A DNA stretch of 64,000 bases from assembly GCF_018863395.1 (NCBI RefSeq), contig NZ_JAHKRR010000001.1, positions 1 through 64,000 of the forward strand. Direction: 5' to 3'. The number at the start of each line of letters is the position of its first letter. Positions within the stretch are counted from its first letter, which is position 1. This document shows positions 8,362 through 15,739 of the stretch, in pieces. Position numbers and translations under genes: made by a program. The notes below the pieces were generated by a model, which was not told where the DNA came from, made no database searches, and was given only the letters and a program-made list of their open reading frames with translations. Source of the DNA: Sinomicrobium weinanense. Its GTDB lineage: Bacteria; Bacteroidota; Bacteroidia; Flavobacteriales; Flavobacteriaceae.

Positions 8362-8976
8362 TTACGATGCTATGTTTTTACTCTTTTTCCCTATGAAAAA
8401 GGCCACAAGGGTCAATGTCATTCCTGCGAACATGAGGTAGCCCCCGGTGTGCGGCCAGGAATCCACATCGAAATTCAGCATTTTCTGATGTCCGAAAAGG
8501 GGTGGTTTGTAGGTCATGGGTCTACCATTGGGACGGGTCATTTTCATGATGGCATTCGGGTCTAAGTTGGTTCCGTAATCGTTGAGCCATAGGTTAAAAT
8601 CGTACATGCCCAGAATACCGAGAACAGCCATAAGGCCGAACCATCCCAAAAACCACCAATGGTTTACTTTGCCGAAGAACCCCAGCAACCCTATTACAAC
8701 ACCCAGTGCCGCCATAGTGCCGATAACCAGGGGAAAGACCCGGAATTCCCACATTTCCCGTGGTTTCGGAATGGTCTGCATTCCTATATAGTGATTGAGA
8801 CCATCGATATTTTGAATGTCAAATTCGCTTACCCCCTTAATGCCGTTTATATAAATATTCATCCCGAGAGGTTCCGGGTATTGCGGTGCGCCCAGCATAA
8901 TATTCCAGAGGGGAAATTCGAAAAGCCCCAGGAGGAGGAGTGACCCCAGGATCATTAATATTCCAGCTTTTTTCAT
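8362..8976 (-). CDS. Membrane protein of the nos cluster, unknown function
   Basis: A 204-aa protein with an N-terminal membrane segment, a periplasmic loop of about 55 residues, and three more spans near 80-100, 108-128 and 175-195. The loop between spans 3 and 4 includes KPPLFGHQKMLNFDVDSWPH, with His and Met residues that could bind copper. I know such proteins as frequent neighbours of nosZ and nosL in Bacteroidota but not by an assigned function. It starts about 100 bp after nosZ and ends four bases before nosL, so it is clearly part of the operon. Copper handling is a guess. Confidence 0.75.
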   Translation of the reverse strand: MKKAGILMILGSLLLLGLFEFPLWNIMLGAPQYPEPLGMNIYINGIKGVSEFDIQNIDGLNHYIGMQTIPKPREMWEFRVFPLVIGTMAALGVVIGLLGFFGKVNHWWFLGWFGLMAVLGILGMYDFNLWLNDYGTNLDPNAIMKMTRPNGRPMTYKPPLFGHQKMLNFDVDSWPHTGGYLMFAGMTLTLVAFFIGKKSKNIAS

Positions 8977-9077
8977 GTCTTGTCTTTTGTGAAAAAGCGG
9001 GAGCAGATTGGTTTTGCTCCCGCCTTTTCAGGAAACAGTAGCAATCATATCCTTATTCCTATCACCAGGTATGAGCA

Positions 9078-11039
9078 TTATTCTCCGAGAGACCAGCTTA
9101 GTTTAATATCGGAATTTGCCGGTGAAACCCGCACATATCCCTGCATTTCCTGGTGTAGCGCAGAACAGAAATCGGTACAATAAAATGGCCATACCCCTAC
9201 TTGCCCAGGTTCCCAGACCAGGGTCCTGGTTTGTCCCGGCATAATGAGCAATTCGGCATTATTGGCACCGATCATGGCGAAACCGTGAGGTACATCAAAG
9301 TCCTGCTCGTGGTTGGTGATGTGAAAGTATACTTTATCGCCAACCCTGATCCCTTCTATATTGTCCGGGGTAAAGTGGCTGCGTATCATTGACATATAAA
9401 CATGAACTTCATTTCCATGACGTTCTACGCGGGTTTCGTCGCCGCCAAGCGCGGCAAATTCGTGCTTGTTGTCTTCCAGCCTGTATATTTTTTGTGACTC
9501 CGGGGCCAGTATTTCTGCGGGTATCCCGGCGGCATAATGGGGCTCTCCGTGCGTTGGAAAGTCCAGCAAGAGTTCCATTTTCTCTCCCGAGATGTCAAAC
9601 AGCTGGGCCGAGTGCTCCAGTTCCGGGCCTGTAGGCAGGTACCTGTCTTTCGTGATCTTGTTCATGGCAACAGCGTATTTGCCGAAAGGTGCTGCCGAGT
9701 TTCCGCCGGGTATCATAACGTGGCCTACGGAATAATAGTTAGGTTGCCGGTCTATGACTTCGCGGGTTTCCACATTCCATTTTACCAGTTCCGAAGAGAT
9801 AAAAAATGTGGTATAGGCATTTCCTTTCCCGTCAAATTCGGTATGCAGGGGGCCGAGCCCGCCGCTTTTTACCTGGCCGGCCAGAACGTCTTCGAATTTC
9901 AGGATGGGAATTCCGTAAGCGTCTCCGTCAAATTTCTCCGCTTCAATGGCTGCGATCATTTTGCCAAAGGAGTGGATGGTCAGGTCTGCCGAAAGTTTTC
10001 CGTTTCCTATAATGTATTTTCCTGTCGGGTCCACATCACACCCGTGGGGCGATTTTGGTGTGGGGAGAAGGAAAACGGCACCGGGCACTTTAGTGGGATC
10101 TACCATTAAAACCTCTTTTTTTATAGTGCTTTTGGCGCTGTGGGTACTATGGTCATACACATTATGGGCATATTCGGCGGGCATTTTTGTGCCCCCTCCG
10201 TTGTTTATGTATTCCTCGATCTTTTTCCAGTTTACGGCCGCGATGAAATCTTTGTCGTTTTGTGAAGCATTAACCTCCAGAAGTGTGTTGGCTTCTTCGG
10301 TATTATAGGTGGTAAAGAAAAACCAGCCGTGTGATTTCCCGCGCCCGGGATGTGACAGGTCATAATCAAATCCCGGCATCATGATCTGGAATTTCAGGTT
10401 CATCCTGCCGGTTTCCGGTGCTACTTCAATAAAGGACAAGGCGCCTTTAAAATTTCCCCTGTATTCTTTTATGGAAATATCCTTTTGAGGCACAGGTACA
10501 GAAAAACGGGTGCCGGCCACTACGTATTCGGTGTTTTCAGTGACAAAAGACGAGCTGTGGTTCCCTGCGCTGTTGGGCACTTCGATTATTTCATCGGTTT
10601 CGAAGGTCTTAAGGTCAATCCTTGCAATACGCGGGGTATTGTTCCCGTTTACAAAGATCCACCTTCCGTCGAGTTTTCCATCGGTCTGTGAAATATCAGG
10701 ATGGTGCAGATCGTCCCAGGGAATAAATCCGTGAGAGGTGTTTAACATGGGTTTGGTTTCTTCCGAATACCCGTACCCGTTGGTGGGGAATTGTGAAAAC
10801 ACGGGAATTTCCTTAAACATTCTGCCCGACGGTAATCCGTATACGGTGAGGTTTCCGCTGTATCCTCCGGAAAAGAAGGCGTAAAACTCGTCGTGTTCCC
10901 CGGGCGGAACGTATACTTTTTCTGCGGCAGTAGAGGCCAAAGCCCCGCGATTGCCGTTGGGTGACTTGCTGTTATTGCAACCGCTAAACATAACGGCCAT
11001 TAGCGCGAATATGGGTAAACTTTTGATTGTTAGTTTCAT
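9078..11039 (-). CDS. nosZ: Nitrous-oxide reductase, clade II type
   Basis: Reduces N2O to N2 in the periplasm. The 653-aa protein starts with a Sec-type lipoprotein signal (FSGC, C21), not a Tat signal; this is the mark of the atypical clade II enzymes common in Bacteroidota. The beta-propeller holds histidines for the Cu-Z cluster, including the HH pair H112-H113 in DLHHPDISQTDG and later His in DHSTHS, SPHGCD and LHTEF. The C-terminal cupredoxin domain carries the full Cu-A set: H585, C621, C625, H629 and M632 (CTDFCSALHQEM). The second gene of the operon, 24 bp after the cytochrome c gene. Confidence 0.98.
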   Translation of the reverse strand: MKLTIKSLPIFALMAVMFSGCNNSKSPNGNRGALASTAAEKVYVPPGEHDEFYAFFSGGYSGNLTVYGLPSGRMFKEIPVFSQFPTNGYGYSEETKPMLNTSHGFIPWDDLHHPDISQTDGKLDGRWIFVNGNNTPRIARIDLKTFETDEIIEVPNSAGNHSSSFVTENTEYVVAGTRFSVPVPQKDISIKEYRGNFKGALSFIEVAPETGRMNLKFQIMMPGFDYDLSHPGRGKSHGWFFFTTYNTEEANTLLEVNASQNDKDFIAAVNWKKIEEYINNGGGTKMPAEYAHNVYDHSTHSAKSTIKKEVLMVDPTKVPGAVFLLPTPKSPHGCDVDPTGKYIIGNGKLSADLTIHSFGKMIAAIEAEKFDGDAYGIPILKFEDVLAGQVKSGGLGPLHTEFDGKGNAYTTFFISSELVKWNVETREVIDRQPNYYSVGHVMIPGGNSAAPFGKYAVAMNKITKDRYLPTGPELEHSAQLFDISGEKMELLLDFPTHGEPHYAAGIPAEILAPESQKIYRLEDNKHEFAALGGDETRVERHGNEVHVYMSMIRSHFTPDNIEGIRVGDKVYFHITNHEQDFDVPHGFAMIGANNAELLIMPGQTRTLVWEPGQVGVWPFYCTDFCSALHQEMQGYVRVSPANSDIKLSWSLGE

Positions 11040-11062
11040 TGTTTTTAGATTTTCGATGATTT

Positions 11063-11566
11063 TTAAAGTGTTCTGAAATACTCCAAGATCTTTCTCGCCT
11101 CTTCTTCCGTAAGTCCCTGGTTGGCCATTGGCGATCCGTTATAGTCCATGAGCAATTGCTTTGCAATGGGATCTTCCTTGACCATGACTTCCGGGTTTAA
11201 GATCATATTCATAACCCATTCCGGGGAGCGGCGGTCCAGTACCCCCTGAGGTGCAGGGCCTATGAATTTCCTATCCGGTTTATGGCACAACATACATTTG
11301 CTTTTAAACAGTTCCTTTCCTGCCCGGGCCATAGCCTGATCTATTTCGGCGCCTAATGTTACGTTTTTAACCGGGCCTATACCTTTATTGTCCAGGCTCG
11401 TTATATCAGCGGCGGCCTTATTTTTGGCAACCTGATCTTCGGCTTTGACCTTTTTTTCAGTTTTTGTTCTTTCATACGTAAACTTTTCCTTTTTTTCCGG
11501 GGTGCCGCCACATGCCGTGAGCAGAATCCCGAAGAGCAGTAACATTGTTTTTTCAATAGTACTCAT
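11063..11566 (-). CDS. Lipoprotein monoheme cytochrome c of the nos operon
   Basis: A 167-aa protein with a lipobox (LLTAC, C19), a charged linker of about 60 residues and one cytochrome c domain. The heme site is C91-M-L-C94-H95, and M147 in NGSPMANQG is the likely sixth ligand. It is the first gene of the nos operon, right before nosZ, so it is the likely electron donor to the Cu-A site of NosZ, as proposed for clade II clusters. A Crp/Fnr box and -7 element lie directly upstream. Confidence 0.88.
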   Translation of the reverse strand: MSTIEKTMLLLFGILLTACGGTPEKKEKFTYERTKTEKKVKAEDQVAKNKAAADITSLDNKGIGPVKNVTLGAEIDQAMARAGKELFKSKCMLCHKPDRKFIGPAPQGVLDRRSPEWVMNMILNPEVMVKEDPIAKQLLMDYNGSPMANQGLTEEEARKILEYFRTL

Positions 11567-11596
11567 GTTCCGTGTTTTTGTTTGTGTAAATCGGTG

Positions 11597-11639
11597 TAAA
11601 GGTAGGAGGCGGGTTAGCGGGAAAATATGATTTCTGTCA
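11597..11639 (-). promoter_or_regulatory. Crp/Fnr-type box TGATTTCTGTCA (11628-11639) for the nos operon
   Basis: On the minus strand the -7 octamer is TACCTTTA (11604-11597), centred 33 bp from the box centre. It would start transcription about 25 bases before the cytochrome c ATG and thus drive the ten-gene nos-nad operon. Confidence 0.8.
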
Positions 11640-11756
11640 TATTCCCGTACTTAGAACATATTTTTGTAATCCTTATCATTTAAAACGGGTGTACCACAGA
11701 CAAACCTTCAGACCCGTTGCCGGGTATTCACAGAAAAACCGTTTTTATTCCCGGGA

Positions 11757-11799
11757 TGACTTAAGTCATGTTTTCCGCTTTGAGCGTCTTCTATATTTG
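11757..11799 (+). promoter_or_regulatory. Crp/Fnr-type box TGACTTAAGTCA (11757-11768) with -7 TATATTTG
   Basis: The box is a perfect palindrome over 14 bp (11756-11769). The -7 octamer TATATTTG at 11792-11799 is at the standard distance. The nearest plus-strand gene is the thioredoxin-like protein at 12031, which leaves a leader of about 225 nt. Confidence 0.8.
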
Positions 11800-12030
11800 C
11801 CGGATGTAGAACACGGCAGTTTTATTTGTCGCTATCCTTTTACTTGGCGGTTTTTATGTTGCGTTCAATGATCTGAACAGCGGTATACCGGGGCCGGTAT
11901 GGAAATATATTTGACAGGTAGTATTCGACTTATACCGACTGGAACAATATCCCGGTCCGGGGACGAAATCTGTGTTTTCGGTTGAGTTATCCCGAAAACA
12001 ATTTTAAAAAATTAATTGAGACCAAGAGAC

Positions 12031-12651
12031 ATGAAAAACAACATCATCAGAAACAGTATACAAAAATCACTTTCCTATAAAGCCTATACCGAACTGGTAA
12101 AACAACTGGCTTCCGGGAGAAAGACCACAGGACCGGAACAAACGGAGGTACGTATAAATTTTACAAAACTGAATGCCAGCAGAATGCGCCGGATCGACAA
12201 AACCCTGGTTATTCCGGAAAAGGCGATGAGGAGTTTTAAAAACATAGATAAAAAACAGACCTGGCTCGTCATCATGGAAAGCTGGTGTGCCGACGGGGCG
12301 CAGACGATTCCTGTTTTAAATAAGATCTGTGAAGTAGTTCCCGGTATTGATCTCCGCATCGTCATGCGGGACGAAAACCCGGAGCTGATGGACCTGTTTT
12401 TAACAGACGGCACACGTTCCATACCCAAACTTATCATACTGGATAATGAACTTAATGTGGTCCATACCTGGGGGCCAAGATCGCGAACAGCGGCGAATAT
12501 GGTGGCTGCCTACAAAGGTCAGAACGGAAAAATCGACGACGCTTTTAAGGAATCCCTACAGGTATGGTACAATAAAGATAAGGGAACAGCCATCATTGAA
12601 GATCTGGTGGAATTGGCAGAAAGCAGGATGGCTTCGGAAAATAAGGAATAA
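12031..12651 (+). CDS. Thioredoxin-fold family protein with a single active-site cysteine
   Basis: A 206-aa cytoplasmic protein. The ATG at 12031 is preferred over an in-frame TTG at 12016. After an N-terminal helical part of about 75 residues comes a thioredoxin-like fold: WLVIMESWCADGAQTIP (about 78-94) and the cis-proline segment SIPKLIILD (about 135-143). The usual CxxC is WCADGAQ, so only C86 remains and classical disulfide exchange is not possible. Such proteins occur in many Bacteroidota with unproven function. It lies behind a Crp/Fnr-type promoter at 11757. A monothiol redox, peroxide or NO-related role is conceivable. Confidence 0.8.
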   Translation: MKNNIIRNSIQKSLSYKAYTELVKQLASGRKTTGPEQTEVRINFTKLNASRMRRIDKTLVIPEKAMRSFKNIDKKQTWLVIMESWCADGAQTIPVLNKICEVVPGIDLRIVMRDENPELMDLFLTDGTRSIPKLIILDNELNVVHTWGPRSRTAANMVAAYKGQNGKIDDAFKESLQVWYNKDKGTAIIEDLVELAESRMASENKE

Positions 12652-12699
12652 ACGGATTAAGATAGTACAGCGTATAAAAAAGCCCTGCTTTTCTGTACA

Positions 12700-12742
12700 T
12701 GATATTTATCATCTCCCGGGAACATATCAGTGCTGATATTTG
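12700..12742 (+). promoter_or_regulatory. Crp/Fnr-type box TGATATTTATCA (12700-12711) for the 595-aa protein
   Basis: The octamer at the fixed spacing is GATATTTG (12735-12742), one base off consensus. The ATG at 12772 follows about 30 bases later. Confidence 0.75.
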
Positions 12743-12771
12743 CACCTTTTCCTCTGAATAAACCCTAAAAG

Positions 12772-14559
12772 ATGATACACAACTTTCATATTCCCGTAAT
12801 GGGACTGGCCTATACGATCGATACCCCGCTGCGGGTGGCTTCTTATGGAATAGATTCGGTAATTTCTATTGTAGATGACGAACTTGCGGAAAAAATGAGG
12901 GCGTTTTTCTGTAAAAAATACAGTCTGCCCTACACCCCGATCCCGACAAAAATACAGGATTACCGGGCCCGGCGAATTACGGGCTATCTCGACCTGATGG
13001 ATAAACTGGTAAAGGAAAAGTTTAAAAAATTTTCCGAAGAGCTTTCCACGAACAGGCACGAACTTGAAAAATTTGTCACCATGCTTCCGAAAACATCGGT
13101 GATAAAGAAAAAACTGGAAAATCTTTCTTCCGACAGGTTTTTCGGCAGGGCCGGAAAGGTCATCAGGGACTACCTGTCTCCGGGAGCCATAGATGTGAAC
13201 ATTATGACGAAGGTCGATAAAACGAATTACCGGGGTAAAACAGCCCTGCCTTCCCTGTATAATGATGCCCATGCGGCTTTACGGGGATTTGCCAATAGCA
13301 CGCTTAATTCATCTTTAGTGCTCTCCGCCGGGATGAACCCTTCACTTTACAGCTATGTGGGCACTTTCAAAGATTTCTTTCCCGACCGGGAAGGTGTGCT
13401 GAAAAAGAAAATAGTGCTGAAGGTAAGCGATTTTCGTTCTGCCATGATACAGGGGCGCTTTCTGGCCAAAAAAGGGATCTGGGTCTCCGAATACCGTGTT
13501 GAATCGGGACTCAACTGCGGGGGCCATGCCTTCGCCACAGACGGGTTGCTTTTGGGACCGATCATGGAAGAATTTGCAGAACGACGGCAGGAACTCGCAA
13601 AAACAGCCCACGAATTACTGGTAAAAGCACTGGAAGATAAAGGCATCCGTGCCCCCGAATCGCCTATGGACATCCGTATCACCGTGCAAGGGGGAGTAGG
13701 GACTTTCGAAGAGCACGAGTTCCTGTTGCAACACTATAAAGCGGATTCCGTAGGCTGGGGGTCGCCCTTTTTGCTGGTTCCCGAAGCGACCTCCACAGAT
13801 AGGGCAACACGCAAACTGCTGGCCGGGGCCGGAGAGGACGACCTCTACAGGAGCAATATATCGCCGCTGGGCGTCCCCTTCAATACCGTAACCGGAACTA
13901 CGAACGATTATTTTAAGGCACAACGGATAAAAGCCAACAGGGCAGGGAGTTCATGCCCCAAAAAACTCCTGGCGCTCAATCCGGAGTTTGGTAAGGAAGG
14001 AATCTGTACGGCGTCGAGAAAATATCAGCAGGCCAAGTTAAAGGAAACAGAACCGGAACAGGGTGGGATCAGCCAGGAAATACTGAAACGCCGCAGGGAG
14101 ATAACCGCCAAATCCTGTTTATGCGTAGGCCTGGCTAATCCTGCCTATCTCGAAAAAAATATGGAGATCAGGGGAGAGCAACAGGGGGTGGTTATATGCC
14201 CGGGCCCTAATATCGCTTATTTTCATAAGGAGGTCTCGCTCCGGGAGATGGTCCGTCACATCTATGGTTACACTTCCGTACTGAAAAAAGAAAGCCACAG
14301 GCCCCACATGTTCATTAAAGAAATACAATTGTACATCGATTACCTGACCAAGGAGATCGAAGAAGAGACCGGCACCACAACAAGGGCCGGGCTTAAACGA
14401 TGGCATGCATTTAAGAACAACCTGTTATTGGGAATAGCGTATTATGAAGACCTGTTTACACGGACCTCCTTTTTCGGCAGTGACCGGGAAAGTATAAAAG
14501 CCCGGCTGGCCGGTCTTAAAGCCGGCGTAAGGGGAATTAAAATTCCCGAACCGGTTTAA
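12772..14559 (+). CDS. Unrecognised 595-aa protein with possible TIM-barrel flavoprotein features
   Basis: I do not recognise this family by name. It has no signal peptide or membrane span. The N-terminus IPVMGLAYTIDTPLRVASYG resembles the first strand and loop of barrel enzymes. ESGLNCGGHAFATDGLLLGP and ITVQGGVGT, then YKADSVGWGSPFLLVPEA, recall the nitronate monooxygenase pattern of glycine-rich strands that hold a flavin phosphate. The C-terminal part has several cysteines (SSCPKK, GICTAS, KSCLCVG, VICPGP) that could bind a metal or cluster. It has its own Crp/Fnr box and sits between a thioredoxin-like protein and RIC, so a role in nitrosative or low-oxygen metabolism is plausible but unproven. 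Confidence 0.8.
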   Translation: MIHNFHIPVMGLAYTIDTPLRVASYGIDSVISIVDDELAEKMRAFFCKKYSLPYTPIPTKIQDYRARRITGYLDLMDKLVKEKFKKFSEELSTNRHELEKFVTMLPKTSVIKKKLENLSSDRFFGRAGKVIRDYLSPGAIDVNIMTKVDKTNYRGKTALPSLYNDAHAALRGFANSTLNSSLVLSAGMNPSLYSYVGTFKDFFPDREGVLKKKIVLKVSDFRSAMIQGRFLAKKGIWVSEYRVESGLNCGGHAFATDGLLLGPIMEEFAERRQELAKTAHELLVKALEDKGIRAPESPMDIRITVQGGVGTFEEHEFLLQHYKADSVGWGSPFLLVPEATSTDRATRKLLAGAGEDDLYRSNISPLGVPFNTVTGTTNDYFKAQRIKANRAGSSCPKKLLALNPEFGKEGICTASRKYQQAKLKETEPEQGGISQEILKRRREITAKSCLCVGLANPAYLEKNMEIRGEQQGVVICPGPNIAYFHKEVSLREMVRHIYGYTSVLKKESHRPHMFIKEIQLYIDYLTKEIEEETGTTTRAGLKRWHAFKNNLLLGIAYYEDLFTRTSFFGSDRESIKARLAGLKAGVRGIKIPEPV

Positions 14560-14644
14560 TCCGGAAGTTTCAATAACGGAAATTCAAGTTACTTTAAGTT
14601 TATGATCTCCCCGGGTGACCATGGTATCGCCACTTTTTCGAACA

Positions 14645-14687
14645 TGACCTCTATCATAAAATAAGATACTTATAAAGGACAAATTTG
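14645..14687 (+). promoter_or_regulatory. Crp/Fnr-type box TGACCTCTATCA (14645-14656) with -7 CAAATTTG
   Basis: The octamer at 14680-14687 is at the fixed 33-bp distance. The likely target is the RIC gene at 14829, leaving a leader of about 135 nt. Confidence 0.65.
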
Positions 14688-14828
14688 TACGGTGAAAATT
14701 CGGGACCGTCCTAAGGCCCGGGAAAATTTTGTTCGAGCAGGATGAATTTATCCGATCTGATTTCGGTATCGTAACCACCTGCTGGTTTGTATTTCAACTG
14801 ACATTAAAAAACAAAAAACAACGAGAAA

Positions 14829-15551
14829 ATGGAAGCATTAATGAACAAACAGATCGGTGAATTCGTAGCTGAAGATTACAGGACAGCTGCCGTTTTCACG
14901 AAATACGGCATTGACTTTTGCTGTAAAGGCGATCGCACCATAGATGAAGTGTGTACCAAAAAGGGGATTGACAAAACCGTTTTGCTGGACAGCCTGAGTA
15001 CGGTACTGAACACGCAACCCGACCAGGCTATCGATTACAGGTCATGGCCTCTGGACCTTTTGACGGATTATATCGAGAAAAAGCACCATCGCTATGTAGA
15101 AGATACCATTCCCGTACTCCTGCAGTTCCTGGATAAACTGAGAAGGGTGCACGGGGAACGTCATCCGGAACTGTTCAAGGTGTATGAACTGTTTACCGAA
15201 ACGGCCGGGGCGTTAAGCCGGCATATGAAAAAGGAAGAACTTGTACTGTTCCCGTATATCAGGAAAATGTTTAAAGCGAAACTCAACGATAATACTGTTG
15301 AAGCGTCACATTTCGGCCGGGTGGAAAACCCCATTGCGGTGATGAAACACGAACACGACGAAGAAGGAGAGCGTTTCAGGGAGATTGCCCGGACAACCGG
15401 TAATTACACCCCTCCGCAGGATGCGTGTAATACCTACAGGGTGGCGTTTGCGATGCTGGACGAGTTTGAGAAAGACCTGCACCTCCACATTCATCTCGAG
15501 AACAATATCCTTTTCCCCGGAGCCGTAAAACTTCAGGACACCGTGGTATAG
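14829..15551 (+). CDS. RIC/ScdA/YtfE di-iron protein, iron-sulfur cluster repair
   Basis: A 240-aa protein that repairs iron-sulfur clusters damaged by NO or oxidants. The N-terminal ScdA-type domain (about 1-60) holds the paired cysteines C31-C32 in DFCCKGDRT. The hemerythrin-like four-helix domain (about 75-235) supplies the di-iron ligands: KKHHRYVEDT, RVHGERHPEL, SRHMKKEELVLFPYI, MKHEHDEEGE and LHLHIHLENNILFP. The length and two-domain build match the family. It follows the 595-aa gene by 270 bp with its own box, and precedes the cbb3 assembly genes, which fits a response to NO made during denitrification. Confidence 0.95.
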   Translation: MEALMNKQIGEFVAEDYRTAAVFTKYGIDFCCKGDRTIDEVCTKKGIDKTVLLDSLSTVLNTQPDQAIDYRSWPLDLLTDYIEKKHHRYVEDTIPVLLQFLDKLRRVHGERHPELFKVYELFTETAGALSRHMKKEELVLFPYIRKMFKAKLNDNTVEASHFGRVENPIAVMKHEHDEEGERFREIARTTGNYTPPQDACNTYRVAFAMLDEFEKDLHLHIHLENNILFPGAVKLQDTVV

Positions 15552-15678
15552 AAATGGCCCCCGGAACCCGGGGAGGAGAGTCCGGCTTTTGTTTCCGCGG
15601 GAGTAGGGGTTTTGGCAGTATAGAGATAACACTGCTCGCATCTGTCCATATCCGTAGATGAAATTACGAAATATAAGC

Positions 15679-15721
15679 TGATAAATGTCATGTTATTTCC
15701 TGCTGCTGTTTGGCACCTTTG
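15679..15721 (+). promoter_or_regulatory. Crp/Fnr-type box TGATAAATGTCA (15679-15690) with -7 CACCTTTG
   Basis: The octamer at 15714-15721 is at the fixed distance. An in-frame TTG at 15710 would lie upstream of the transcription start, which supports the ATG at 15740 for ccoI. Confidence 0.7.
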
Positions 15722-15739
15722 CTGCAAAATCATTGCATT

